The notes: generated by a model from the letters alone, not told the origin. DNA of 64,000 bases from Flavobacterium pectinovorum (GCF_900142715.1 NZ_FRBX01000004.1:310001-374000), one strand, 5' to 3'. Numbered from the stretch's first letter, positions 26,901 to 35,288 are shown. A program made the numbers and translations.

Positions 26901-27157
26901 TTGATAAAACATACATAAGATTAAGAGAAATTAATTTGACTTACAACTTCTCTTCTGATTTTACCAAAAATATCGGATTAAACAAAATGTCACTTGGTAT
27001 TTATGGAAGAAACTTATTCATGTGGACTCCGGGAGATAATCCATATACAGATCCTGAAGTAGGAACTTATGGAACTGGTGTACTTTCAGACTTTGGAGAA
27101 TTTGGATCTAACCCTTCACAAAGATCTTTAGGTGGAGTTTTAAAATTATCATTCTAA
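23933..27157 (+). CDS. SusC/RagA-type TonB-linked outer-membrane transporter 2
   Basis: The second SusC-type importer has 1074 aa from the ATG at 23933. The frame opens at a TTG at 23903, but that would precede the signal peptide MKQKMKVFGMLFFAFAMQLT. The order is the same as in the first copy: an Ig-like regulatory domain (ITGTVSDNTGIPLPGVTV, TDFDGKYAI), plug (VVVTAFGIKRQKKSLGYATT; ALYGSRAGGGVIIITTKKGKS) and barrel ending GGVLKLSF. The AFGIKRQKKSLGYA plug start marks a different SusC subgroup, the one that usually travels with SusD-like_2 lipoproteins. That matches the next gene, 14 bases downstream. Confidence 0.95.
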   Translation: MKQKMKVFGMLFFAFAMQLTFAQEKKITGTVSDNTGIPLPGVTVLIKGTQTGAQTDFDGKYAIKAESNQILIFSYIGMKTQEIAASSSVINVKLADAAAQELESVVVTAFGIKRQKKSLGYATTTLKSEQLTAVVNTNPFETLSGKIAGVDITAPSQPGASTKVVIRGLNTITGNSGPLYIVDGSPINNTATGTSNDGVASSKRSYDSGNGVSDIDPNNIESMTVLKGAAASALYGSRAGGGVIIITTKKGKSNSGIKVDMLASTELSEAARVSHLQNQFGQGWNGVGYSGTNTYSNENGSWGPAFNGEVRPWGTVYNNSQQIKPYVGLKNNIRDFYDTGLLSTQSINLSGGGDASDFSLVFSNVNSDGIIPTDADLYRKQSLGFNGGLKSKKFTLRTALNYVYKNQSAVNTGQGDDAGQGSTLQQDLLQIPRDISVVDLRDYKGNVFNTPDYYFTPYSSNPYFSINENSTKIYGNNIFGNVNLSYKITDKITASWQVGGNLRQERLKSYGAIVDYLPGTPQAIAKTNKVVGGVTEGRSEYSEFDTFFNVNYNTNLGENWNFNLLGGFNYNKRESDELTNSITNLGVANYYELSNTPFRAKILQTNTLRKTGAVYASAEFAFKNKYFATLTGREDITSTLPIGNNAYFYPALSLGAIVIDNGDTFLKLRGSASKIANDTSPYSTENSYVSGVASANFGQILSPLGGISYYEAAGKLGNSELKPETTIEYEVGAEGSFFKNRINYDIALYHKTTSDLIVNLPLDPSTGFTTKAINAGDLVNKGIELSITASPIKNTNFSWSVTYTFTKNLNEVTKLADGFDRIDLATAYGITYSAAKGEPIGTFYSQVPKINAAGQYVVNADTGLYEVSGDLQKIGNSQRDFVMGLQNTFKYKNFNLGFSLDWKQGGEFYSYTKRLSHFTGNGIETTYNDRNPFIVPNSVNEHIDVVKDVVTNEEKKVITYTENTTPIAWDKVSTFYNTSNNPGIEPTHVIDKTYIRLREINLTYNFSSDFTKNIGLNKMSLGIYGRNLFMWTPGDNPYTDPEVGTYGTGVLSDFGEFGSNPSQRSLGGVLKLSF

Positions 27158-27171
27158 AATTATATAGAAAA

Positions 27172-28599
27172 ATGAAAAAAATAGCAACATTAATTACAGT
27201 ACTATTCTTATTAGTCTCATGTGATGAAACATTTGATATTAATAGAAATCCCGATACTTTGCCTTCCGGACAAGCAAATAGTACTATCCTTCCTGCAGGT
27301 ATAGTGGGTCTTGCAGGTGCGCAAGGATCTTATTACGCTTTAATTGGCGGATTTTGGTCTCAATTTTGGACACAAAATAATACTTCCAATCAATATAAAA
27401 ATGTTGATTCTTATACTATTGGAACAAACGATTATCAACCAGCATGGACTGCTATGTACGATGCTTTGAATGATATCAGAGTTGTAAAAATACAGGCATT
27501 AGCAGAAGAAAACTGGAATTATTACTTAATGGCAACAATTCTTGAAGTAGAAGGCTCTCAGGTAATGACCGATTTATATGATGCTATTCCGTACGCTGAA
27601 GCAAATAATATAAATATTTTGCAGCCAAAATTCAATACAGGCAAAGAAACATACAATCTTATGATTGCTGATTTAAAATTAGCGCTATCAAAAGACCTAA
27701 GTTCTTCTAAGGGAACTGCACCTGCAGCTGATGATTTACTTTTTAAAGGTGAAATGGCTAACTGGACAAAATTTGGTAATACTTTATTGCTAAAATTACA
27801 CATGAGATTAACAGCAGCTGACCCGGCACTAGCCGAATCAGGAATAAAAGCATTAATCGATTCAGGTGCCCAATTTTTAGATGTTGATGCCGCATTGACT
27901 CAATTTGTAGATGCAGCCGATCAAAGTAACCCATTATATGAGTCTGACAGAAGAAAATTAAATAGTACTTTGAACCTTAAGGCTAGTAAAACATTGTACT
28001 CTTATCTACAAGTTAACGCTGATCCTCGTTTAAATAAATATTATGGAGCCGGAAGTCCAAATAATCAAGGTGATTTTGAAAATAAAGCAACCAATCTTTC
28101 CCAAGTATTATTAAGCCCGTTAACACCTGTATTTTTTATCAGTAAGGAAGAGAGCAGTTTTTTACAAGCAGAAGCACTAACAAGATATTATGGTGGAGCG
28201 GGAGCTAAAGCTAAATACGATTTAGGCGTTCAGGCTTCAATAACAAGATTTGGAGGAAACGCAGAAACATTTGTTGCTGCCGGAGGTAAATACGAATTTC
28301 CCGCAACAGGGACTGATGCACAAATTGAGGCAATTATTACTCAAAAATGGATTGCAAGTTTCCCCGGAAATGGATATGAATCTTTTCTGGAGCAAAATAG
28401 AACCGGATACCCAAAAATATCTAATGTTTCTCAAGTTAGCGAATCTTATGTTCCCGGACAATTTGCAGTATCTGTAGAAAATGTAACAGGAGGGAAATTC
28501 CCAAAAAGGATTGTTTTGCCTAGTATCGTAAAATCAAGAAATCCAAATGCACCGGCTTTACAGGCAATAACGGCTCCGGTATGGTGGAATGTTAACTAA
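27172..28599 (+). CDS. SusD-like lipoprotein 2 (SusD-like_2 group)
   Basis: A 475-aa lipoprotein with signal peptide MKKIATLITVLFLLVSC and the mature start DETFDINRNPDTLPSG. The NRNP start, the SQFWTQNN segment, WNYYLMATILEVEGSQVMTDLYD and FISKEESSFLQAEALTRY are features of the SusD-like_2 group rather than the classical SusD seen at 21919. It is the presumed ligand-binding lid for the SusC protein at 23933. It is followed by two more small lipoproteins in the same operon. The substrate is unknown. Confidence 0.9.
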   Translation: MKKIATLITVLFLLVSCDETFDINRNPDTLPSGQANSTILPAGIVGLAGAQGSYYALIGGFWSQFWTQNNTSNQYKNVDSYTIGTNDYQPAWTAMYDALNDIRVVKIQALAEENWNYYLMATILEVEGSQVMTDLYDAIPYAEANNINILQPKFNTGKETYNLMIADLKLALSKDLSSSKGTAPAADDLLFKGEMANWTKFGNTLLLKLHMRLTAADPALAESGIKALIDSGAQFLDVDAALTQFVDAADQSNPLYESDRRKLNSTLNLKASKTLYSYLQVNADPRLNKYYGAGSPNNQGDFENKATNLSQVLLSPLTPVFFISKEESSFLQAEALTRYYGGAGAKAKYDLGVQASITRFGGNAETFVAAGGKYEFPATGTDAQIEAIITQKWIASFPGNGYESFLEQNRTGYPKISNVSQVSESYVPGQFAVSVENVTGGKFPKRIVLPSIVKSRNPNAPALQAITAPVWWNVN

Positions 28600-28611
28600 A
28601 AAAAGCAAAAA

Positions 28612-29247
28612 ATGAAAAAAATATTTATACTAGCAATGATAGTTTCCGGACTATTGTTTACTTCTTGTGAAACAGATTCTACAGACCACGTATCGCAAAT
28701 AACGCATTACGCAAATATGTCCATGAATGGTGATGCGCTCGTTGTTTTAACGCAAGGCGAAACATATACAGAACAAGGGGCTGAAGCTGAATCTAGTGGA
28801 GAAAAATTAGATGTTAAAATTGATGGTACAGTTGATACAAGTAAACCAGCTGTATATAAAATTAAATACGCTGCAATAAATAGTGATGGATTTCCAGCTT
28901 ATATAACACGTACCGTAATTGTTTTAAGTGATAAGCCAAGCACAATAGATTTGTCTGGTACCTTTGTGAGAAGCGGTAACAACAATATTGTCACAAAACT
29001 GGGTGATAGAAAGTACAAATGCGATAATGCTACGGGATTTGATGTTAATGATAATAAAATAACTTTAGAATTCTATAATATAGATGATAAACAAATTTAT
29101 GCGCCATATCAGGAAAAAACTTCTACATCTGGTATTTCTGCAGAAAGCAACAACGGAATTATAACAGACCCGAACCATTGGCAATGGTCTATTATTGCTT
29201 CATCAACCTTTGGAACAGCAGATAGAAAATTTACACGATCAAATTAA
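28612..29247 (+). CDS. surface lipoprotein with DUF5011-like Ig domain
   Basis: A 211-aa lipoprotein with signal MKKIFILAMIVSGLLFTSC. Residues about 40-100 read as a bacterial Ig-like domain: VLTQGETYTEQGAEAESSGE and SKPAVYKIKYAAINSDGFPA follow the pattern 'a thing required to be extended yet evenly spaced' seen in DUF5011-type domains, ending in RTVIVL. The C-terminal half (LSGTFVRSGNNNIVTKLGD onward) resembles the second domain of BT_2262-like proteins. Such proteins accompany SusC/SusD pairs and probably sit on the cell surface as accessory binding modules. It starts 12 bases after the SusD gene and is followed closely by the gene at 29258. Confidence 0.75.
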   Translation: MKKIFILAMIVSGLLFTSCETDSTDHVSQITHYANMSMNGDALVVLTQGETYTEQGAEAESSGEKLDVKIDGTVDTSKPAVYKIKYAAINSDGFPAYITRTVIVLSDKPSTIDLSGTFVRSGNNNIVTKLGDRKYKCDNATGFDVNDNKITLEFYNIDDKQIYAPYQEKTSTSGISAESNNGIITDPNHWQWSIIASSTFGTADRKFTRSN

Positions 29248-29257
29248 AATTTTTAAA

Positions 29258-29743
29258 ATGAAAAAAATAAAACAATTTACAACAAGCATAATTGCAACAG
29301 TACTTATACTTTCTTCATTTATGGCTTGTGACGAAGTTGGTGAAACTACTACGGGAGGAACATCAGCTAAAAATTTGGCAGGTGAATGGTTTATTGATGC
29401 GTCTGATGCATCTGGAAAAGTTTCAGAACACGAATTATTTTCTACTTATAATACGGCAGCCAACAATAATACTTTGTGGCTAGACGATCAGAATTCGTTT
29501 AAAAAATTCAAAATCAAAGTTACTTTTGAGAAAGAAGGTTCATTTTCAGCTTCATCTGCTTCAAATGAATATGGTTCTGTAACAGTAACTATTACAAATG
29601 GTAAAGTTGAAAAAGAAGCTGCTGTTTCCAAAGGAGGTCATAAAGTTGATAAGATTTCCTTTAAAGCAGAATTCAGTAATGAGCCAGGAGTACTCTATTC
29701 TTATGAAGGAAGTAGAAGAACTGGTTTTAGTGAAGATGAATAG
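29258..29743 (+). CDS. lipid-binding-hydrolase-like lipoprotein
   Basis: A 161-aa lipoprotein from the ATG at 29258; the open frame upstream to 29195 only overlaps the preceding gene. The signal ends LILSSFMAC. The mature protein has LAGEWFIDASDASGKV followed by a run of beta strands (FKIKVTFEKEGSF, YGSVTVTITNGKVE, KISFKAEF), a calycin-like pattern. It resembles the putative lipid-binding family (PF12888) found as the last gene of SusC / SusD-like_2 operons. That assignment rests on context and general shape. The C-terminal acidic GFSEDE is short. The third GCCGATAGTT-type terminator closes the operon. Confidence 0.7.
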   Translation: MKKIKQFTTSIIATVLILSSFMACDEVGETTTGGTSAKNLAGEWFIDASDASGKVSEHELFSTYNTAANNNTLWLDDQNSFKKFKIKVTFEKEGSFSASSASNEYGSVTVTITNGKVEKEAAVSKGGHKVDKISFKAEFSNEPGVLYSYEGSRRTGFSEDE

Positions 29744-29791
29744 CAATGTGTTAAATTTTGAGATTGCAAAGTCTAAGGTTTCATTAAATAA

Positions 29792-29825
29792 AAAAAGCCG
29801 ATAGTTCCAGAACTATCGGCTTTTT
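29792..29825 (+). terminator. terminator of the second uptake operon (GCCGATAGTT type)
   Basis: AAGCCGATAGTT (29795-29806) and AACTATCGGCTT (29811-29822) form the same stem as at 18310 and 23391, here with a CCAG loop. It is flanked by A and T runs, so it can also serve the convergent gene at 29844. Confidence 0.93.
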
Positions 29826-29843
29826 GCAACTAACTCAAATATT

Positions 29844-30746
29844 TTATTTTACAAACTTGTTGATGATTGCATCAGTTTCTGCTTTTGTAGCATTTGGTTT
29901 CAAATCAAACAAAAGAGAATAAAGAGCTTTTCTGTCCACTTTAGCTTCCAGGTTTAGGTCTTGGTGTCTGTCAAAAAGAGTTTGCCATTTGTCACGAACA
30001 TTTTTCCAAAGGGCACTATTTTCCTTCCACCATTTTTGACCGGCAATACATTTAATGTCCGGAACTTTAGTATAAATATCCATTCCTTTTTCTTCTGCTA
30101 ATAAAACATCTTTTCCACTTTCATCTCTAATGAGTTTAGCGTTGTCTTGTTCGTGGTTCCAACCTGTAGCAGTGATTTCGTGAATGTTTCTTCTTTTTAA
30201 TACATTATAGTCGTTACGCTTGGTTTGTTCTCTTCTTGGCAGAGGAGCATCAGCAACGTTTGACCAGTAATTTTCTCCATCAACATGTACCCAAGTTGAA
30301 GATCCTTCATATCTTGGACTATCGTCTACTTGAAATACTTTTTGAGTCCATTGACCTTTAACGGCTTTCTTGTCTAATTTTTTATATTTCCAAGAGGTGC
30401 CCTTGTCAAATGAATATAAGTCTGTGTTTTCATAAAGCCAGTCTTGTCTCCAGTGTTTGATAATCATGTCGTCACTTACAATTAATAAGTGTTGCATTAC
30501 GATTTTGTTTGGAGTGTCTTCAAGTAACTCAACCCATTCCAATGCAGATTCGTGTTTAGTTTCTGAAGGCTTATAAGTAAGAGAATCCTTTGGGTATTGA
30601 AAAGTTTCAGTAAAATTGAATTTTACTTCATAACAACCACACATCGATTTAATCGATTTAATGTCTTGTTGCTTTTTATCCTGACTAAAGCCAAGACTGC
30701 ACGCCAAAGCCATTACGGCTGAAAAATAAAGACTTTTTGAAATCAT
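29844..30746 (-). CDS. DUF6607-like periplasmic protein
   Basis: A 300-aa exported protein with a Sec signal (SAVMALACSLGFSQ) and no lipobox. The mature part contains SMCGCYEVKFNFTETF, whose CxC could bind metal or form a disulfide. It then has a Trp/Tyr-rich beta region (IIKHWRQDWLYE, GTSWKYKK, GQWTQKVFQVDDSPRYEGSS) and a helical C-terminus. I place it with the DUF6607 family from memory; no activity is known. It is divergent from the TonB receptor and HmuY-like genes, with overlapping promoter regions, which suggests joint regulation and a role in haem or iron handling. Confidence 0.7.
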   Translation of the reverse strand: MISKSLYFSAVMALACSLGFSQDKKQQDIKSIKSMCGCYEVKFNFTETFQYPKDSLTYKPSETKHESALEWVELLEDTPNKIVMQHLLIVSDDMIIKHWRQDWLYENTDLYSFDKGTSWKYKKLDKKAVKGQWTQKVFQVDDSPRYEGSSTWVHVDGENYWSNVADAPLPRREQTKRNDYNVLKRRNIHEITATGWNHEQDNAKLIRDESGKDVLLAEEKGMDIYTKVPDIKCIAGQKWWKENSALWKNVRDKWQTLFDRHQDLNLEAKVDRKALYSLLFDLKPNATKAETDAIINKFVK

Positions 30747-30775
30747 AACTTAAATTGTTTTGTTTTTAATTTTCG

Positions 30776-30824
30776 CAAATATATACATTTTATTTAGAAC
30801 AAATAAAAATAGTTTATATATTTG
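30776..30824. promoter_or_regulatory. divergent promoters with shared inverted-repeat operator candidate
   Basis: A -7 box TATATTTG lies on the plus strand at 30817-30824 and the identical box lies on the minus strand at 30783-30776. Between them TTTTATTT (30788-30795), AGAAC, AAATAAAA (30801-30808) make a perfect 8-bp inverted repeat. It falls where the -33 regions of both promoters should lie, so one bound regulator could control both directions. A metalloregulator such as Fur is a guess; no Fur consensus is present. Confidence 0.55.
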
Positions 30825-30851
30825 CTCCATTATTAAGACTGAATAAAAATA

Positions 30852-32918
30852 ATGAAAATTAAAATTACTCTTTTTGCTGCGTTTCTTTTTTGTCAGATTT
30901 CTGTTGCTCAGGAAGAGAAAAAAGACAGTACTGCCACAAATGAATTATCAGAAGTCAAGGTTGTTACAGGAACAAGAACTGAGAGGGTACTTTCGTCATT
31001 ACCACTACCGATGACAGTAATTACATCTGAGGCAATTGCAAAAACAGGTGTTACAAGATTAAATGAAATTCTAAATGAACAGACGGGAATTATTTTGATT
31101 CCAGACGAAAGCGGATTTGAAGGGGTTCAGATGCAAGGCTTAGATGCGGCGTATACAATGATTCTTATTGATGGAGTTCCGCTTGTTGGAAGAAGTTCAG
31201 GAGTTTTGGATTTATCACGAGTTTCTGTTGGAAATATAGAGAGAATTGAGATTGTAAAAGGTGCTTCATCTGCTTTATATGGTTCAGAAGCTATGGGTGG
31301 AGTAATTAATGTAATTACAAAAAGACCTAAAAAAGATATGTTTTCAGGTAGCCTTTCATATCGCTATGGTACATTCAATACTAATGATGCGAATGCTAAT
31401 TTACTTTGGAAAAAGAAGAAGTTTGCAGCCAATTTGTTCGCAAATTTTTATTCATCTGATGGATATGATTTAGATAAAAGTACTCCACTACAAAACGTAG
31501 AAAGATATTATAATACCACAATTCAGCCAAAACTGTATTATGATTTTTCAGAAAATTTAAAATTAACAGTAAGCAATCGTTTTTATAACCAGAACATGAA
31601 TAATGTGGCTATTATTGAATCTGCAAATTATAAAGGAGATGCAAAAGAAAATGAGTGGAATTCACAAATTAAGTTAGAGCACAAATGGAATTCTAAGTTT
31701 TATTCTGAATATGAATTGTACACTACAAATTATAAAAATAATGCTTTTTTAAATGATGAAAACAATGTGCTTTTTGAAAACACATATTACAATCAATGGC
31801 TTTTTCGACCAGAAGCTAGAACTACATGGTCAATTAAAAATGACAAATTAACGGGAGGAATTGGGCTAAATTATGAAACTTTGGATAGAACCTATTTTGA
31901 TAAAAATGTGAATTTTAATTCTCAATATGTTTTTCTACAATACGATTTTAATCCAACAGATAAGATAAATATTCTTGCTGGATTTAGATATGATAGTCAT
32001 AGTGAATACGCATCGCAGTTAAGTCCGAAATTAGCAGTAAACTATAAATTCAACAATAACTTCTCTTTAAAAGGTTCGGTAGGATATGGTTATAAAGCGC
32101 CAGATTTCCGTCAGCTGTTTTTTGATTTTACAAATCCATCAGTGGGATATACTGTATTAGGTTACAACGTTGCTGAAGACCGTCTGAATCAACTTGATAC
32201 GCAAGGTCAGCTTTTATATAGAGTTGAAGGCATAAGTTTTAATAAACCATTGGAAGCAGAAAGTTCTGTTAACTTTAATTTTGGAACTTTTTACAAGAAA
32301 AATAAATTAAGATTAGACATAAATGCTTTCTATAATTCAATATCTAATTTAATTGATACTAGAGTAATAGCACAAAAAACAAATGGACAAAATGTTTTTA
32401 GTTACTTCAACATTAGTAAAATTTTTACTTACGGTGTTGAGTATAATTCTACCTACGATTTTACGAAAGAATTTTCAGTATCACTGGGATATCAATATTT
32501 AATCGCTAAAGATAAATCTGTTATTGACAATTTTGAAGATTATCAATATATCCGCAATGACCAATTGCAAACAATTCAAATTAATAAATCAGATTATTTC
32601 GGATTATACAATAGATCCAAGCATACGGCCAACATTAAATTTGATTACAATATTTCAAAAATAAAAACAGATATCAATTTGCGTATTTTCTATAGAAGTA
32701 AATACGGGATGTTTGATAGTAATGCAAATCAAATTCTTGACAAGTACGACCAATTTGTTGGTGATTATTTTATAACCAATTTGTCAATTTCAAAATACAT
32801 TACCGATAAATTAATACTTCAGGCCGGAGCTAATAATTTACTTGATTTTACAGATCCGGGTGAAATTACTAATCTGGCAGGAAGGCAGCTTTTTGCACGA
32901 ATTCAATATAATTTTTAA
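30852..32918 (+). CDS. TonB-dependent receptor (probable haem/iron uptake)
   Basis: A 688-aa classical TonB receptor of the size of siderophore or haem receptors. It has a signal peptide (FLFCQISVAQ), a TonB-box region with SEVKVVTGTRTERVLSSLPL, plug motifs (LDAAYTMILIDGVPLVGRSS; RIEIVKGASSALYGSEAMGG; VINVITKRP) and a 22-strand-type barrel ending in aromatic F (LFARIQYNF). The HmuY-like lipoprotein gene follows 26 bases downstream, which suggests haem as the ligand. The TGTRTERVLSSLPLPMTVIT plug start is typical of this group. It is divergent from the DUF6607-like gene. Confidence 0.88.
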   Translation: MKIKITLFAAFLFCQISVAQEEKKDSTATNELSEVKVVTGTRTERVLSSLPLPMTVITSEAIAKTGVTRLNEILNEQTGIILIPDESGFEGVQMQGLDAAYTMILIDGVPLVGRSSGVLDLSRVSVGNIERIEIVKGASSALYGSEAMGGVINVITKRPKKDMFSGSLSYRYGTFNTNDANANLLWKKKKFAANLFANFYSSDGYDLDKSTPLQNVERYYNTTIQPKLYYDFSENLKLTVSNRFYNQNMNNVAIIESANYKGDAKENEWNSQIKLEHKWNSKFYSEYELYTTNYKNNAFLNDENNVLFENTYYNQWLFRPEARTTWSIKNDKLTGGIGLNYETLDRTYFDKNVNFNSQYVFLQYDFNPTDKINILAGFRYDSHSEYASQLSPKLAVNYKFNNNFSLKGSVGYGYKAPDFRQLFFDFTNPSVGYTVLGYNVAEDRLNQLDTQGQLLYRVEGISFNKPLEAESSVNFNFGTFYKKNKLRLDINAFYNSISNLIDTRVIAQKTNGQNVFSYFNISKIFTYGVEYNSTYDFTKEFSVSLGYQYLIAKDKSVIDNFEDYQYIRNDQLQTIQINKSDYFGLYNRSKHTANIKFDYNISKIKTDINLRIFYRSKYGMFDSNANQILDKYDQFVGDYFITNLSISKYITDKLILQAGANNLLDFTDPGEITNLAGRQLFARIQYNF

Positions 32919-32944
32919 TAAACATTTATTTAAACACCTTTACC

Positions 32945-33571
32945 ATGAAAACAAAATTTTTAAAACTTTCTCTTTTAGCATTAATGATTTTTACTGCATC
33001 TTGTAGTAGTGATGATGATAAAAACGATACAATTCCAGCAGTTGAAACTGTAAAAGTTTCAGATCTTTATGCTCCCCAAACAGGAGGACAAGGACAAGCA
33101 GTTGGTGGTGCATTTACAAAATTCAGTTTTTCTGAAAACAAAATCGTGACAAACGATAATTGGGATATTGCTTTCCGCGGAACTACAATTATTGTAAATG
33201 GAGGAGACGAAATTGGTATTACAGATGAACCAACAAGAACAGGATCTGGTGCTGTAAGTATCGTTTCTGGTACATTTGCTAGTGTAACTGCATTTCCAGT
33301 AGCAACAACTTTCCAACAAGATGGTGCGACTGTTTATGCAATTCCGACAGGTAGTGGAAACGGATGGTACAACTATAATACTTCAACAAACATTATTTCT
33401 CCACTTGCAGGAAAAGTATTTGTAGTAAAAACACATGATGGTAAATATGCAAAATTCGAAATTTTAAGCTACTATCAAGGTGCACCTGCAAATCCAGATC
33501 CAGCAACAGCTGTAGCAAGATATTTCACATTCAATTTTGCTTACCAGGCTAATAGCACAACTACATTCTAA
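32945..33571 (+). CDS. HmuY-family haem-binding lipoprotein
   Basis: A 208-aa lipoprotein with signal MKTKFLKLSLLALMIFTASC followed by SSDDDK, a good flavobacterial surface-export signal. The mature part is all beta and carries HmuY landmarks: FTKFSFSENKIVTNDNWDIAFRG as the first sheet, TIIVNGGDEIG, and near the end VFVVKTHDGKYAKFEILSYY. In Porphyromonas HmuY strips haem from host proteins and hands it to the TonB receptor HmuR. Here it follows its receptor by 26 bases and ends the operon at a strong terminator. The haem-ligating residues cannot be fixed by eye, so another iron or porphyrin ligand is possible. Confidence 0.8.
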   Translation: MKTKFLKLSLLALMIFTASCSSDDDKNDTIPAVETVKVSDLYAPQTGGQGQAVGGAFTKFSFSENKIVTNDNWDIAFRGTTIIVNGGDEIGITDEPTRTGSGAVSIVSGTFASVTAFPVATTFQQDGATVYAIPTGSGNGWYNYNTSTNIISPLAGKVFVVKTHDGKYAKFEILSYYQGAPANPDPATAVARYFTFNFAYQANSTTTF

Positions 33572-33654
33572 GAAATATTTTGTTGTAGTAAAATAATAAA
33601 CAACATTCAAAAATCTAGTTAATCATTAGCTTTGTTTTTTTTATTTTTTTTGAG

Positions 33655-33685
33655 AGAGGTCAGATTTATCTGACCTCTTTTTTTA
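33655..33685 (+). terminator. terminator of the HmuY operon
   Basis: AGAGGTCAGA and TCTGACCTCT form a perfect 10-bp stem with a TTTA loop and a T tail. Confidence 0.92.
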
Positions 33686-33719
33686 TTGTTAAAAAGAATA
33701 ATAAATTAAGGTTTAATTC

Positions 33720-33727
33720 TATCTTTG
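33720..33727 (+). promoter_or_regulatory. -7 box of the SGNH-SGNH-MBOAT operon
   Basis: TATCTTTG matches TAnnTTTG. The first gene starts 79 bases downstream, leaving an untranslated leader with no clear structure. Confidence 0.6.
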
Positions 33728-33806
33728 CAGGTATTTTTTATAAGGAATTAACAAAAATTAAGATGAAATTTTTGTGAGTCTATTCTTCAAAATTTATAAT
33801 TACTAA

Positions 33807-35288
33807 GTGAACACAAAATCATATTTTTTTCAGTCTTTTGCCATTGTTGCATTAGCATTTATAGCTTTTATAGGATTTAAACAAGTGTTGCCGAATAAGA
33901 TATTTCCGGACAGCAAGATCGATTCTAAAAGTGTACTTATAGACAGCTTACTTCTGGAGTCGGTTGCAAATGATTCTTTATCTGAAGAAAGCGACAGTAT
34001 TGCCGAAATTGAGAAAAAGGAAGCTCAGGAAAAAATTGTTTTTGATGCAACAGAAGGAATTGAATTTCCAACAGAAACTTTTGAAAACTATAAAGGATAC
34101 CAATACCTGATCTCTTTTTACGAGAAATTATATCAGTTAGAAAAAAATCCGCAAGCCAAAGTAAGAATTGCTTATTACGGTGATTCGATGACTGATGGTG
34201 ATTTAATTGTTCAGGATGTTCGAAATAATTATCAGGAACGTTTTGGCGGAAACGGAGTTGGTTTCGTTTCTATAACTTCAGAATCTGCTGCGTCCAGAGG
34301 CTCGGTGAAATCGTCTTATTCTAAAAACTGGAAAGCACAATCGTATCTCAATGTAAAACATCCAATAAACCCTTTTGGTGTAAACGGGCACGTTTTCTTT
34401 GCAAATGATAAGGCAAATCCAACCTGGGTGCAATACGAAGCCGGACTTAATAAACACGTATCTGTATTAGATAATCCAACTTTGTTTTACGGAAAATCGC
34501 ATCGAAAAGGAAATGTCAATTTTATTATAGGAAAAGATACATTGCGAAAAAATCTAGTTCCCAATAACTTAGTCAATACCCTAAAAGTAACGTCAGGGAG
34601 TATCAAAGCCTTTAAGGCCAATTTCGTTCAGGCAGATTCAATTCCTATTTATGGTTTTAATTTTGATAACGGAAGCGGAGTTCATGTAGATAACTTCTCG
34701 CAAAGAGGAAATTCCGGGCTGCCAATTTCTATGTTTGATGCCAATGTGATGCAGGCTTTTAACAACCATTTAAAGTATGATCTGGTTGTACTTCATTACG
34801 GAACAAATGTGTTAAATTACGGAACCAAAAATTATTCATGGTACGAAAAAGGAATGAAAAAAACCGTAAATAAAATCAAAGAATCTTTTCCGGGAGTTTC
34901 TATATTAATTGTTTCAACCGCTGATAAATCAACCAAATATGATTTGGAAATGAAAACAGATTCGGCCGTTGTTCCTTTAATGAAGGCACAAAAAAGATAT
35001 TCACTTGAAACTGAGTCGGGATTTGTAAATTTATACACGCTAATGGGCGGAGACGGATCGATGGTGAAATGGGTTGATGAAGCTCCGGCAAAAGCCAATA
35101 AAGATTACACACATTTTAATCAACGTGGTGCAAAAGCAATTGGTAATTTATTGTATGATCAGCTAAACAAAGGATACGAACAATATAAAGCGCTGCGCGA
35201 AAAACGCGATGTTGTCGCTAAACCCAAAACAGTCAGAAGAGCAAAGGCAGATTCTGTATCTGTTAAAAAAGATAGTGTAAATGAATAA
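33807..35288 (+). CDS. SGNH-hydrolase-like exported protein
   Basis: A 493-aa protein with an N-terminal membrane or signal segment (SFAIVALAFIAFIGF). A Ser/Glu-rich linker follows, then an SGNH (GDSL-like) fold: block I RIAYYGDSMTDGD, block III LHYGTNVLNYG, and block V DYTHFNQRGAKA (Asp-x-x-His). The extra domain between blocks I and III resembles those of AlgJ/AlgX-type acetyltransferases or esterases. The start is a GTG immediately after an in-frame TAA, and no in-frame ATG is near. It overlaps the next gene by 8 bases and belongs with the LysM-SGNH and MBOAT genes in one operon, so periplasmic acyl transfer to a glycan is the likely role. Confidence 0.8.
   Translation: MNTKSYFFQSFAIVALAFIAFIGFKQVLPNKIFPDSKIDSKSVLIDSLLLESVANDSLSEESDSIAEIEKKEAQEKIVFDATEGIEFPTETFENYKGYQYLISFYEKLYQLEKNPQAKVRIAYYGDSMTDGDLIVQDVRNNYQERFGGNGVGFVSITSESAASRGSVKSSYSKNWKAQSYLNVKHPINPFGVNGHVFFANDKANPTWVQYEAGLNKHVSVLDNPTLFYGKSHRKGNVNFIIGKDTLRKNLVPNNLVNTLKVTSGSIKAFKANFVQADSIPIYGFNFDNGSGVHVDNFSQRGNSGLPISMFDANVMQAFNNHLKYDLVVLHYGTNVLNYGTKNYSWYEKGMKKTVNKIKESFPGVSILIVSTADKSTKYDLEMKTDSAVVPLMKAQKRYSLETESGFVNLYTLMGGDGSMVKWVDEAPAKANKDYTHFNQRGAKAIGNLLYDQLNKGYEQYKALREKRDVVAKPKTVRRAKADSVSVKKDSVNE

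Noticed and set aside
30788-30808. Inverted repeat as a Fur box
   Set aside because: The sequence TTTTATTT-AGAAC-AAATAAAA does not resemble the Fur consensus, so it is reported only as an operator candidate without naming the regulator.
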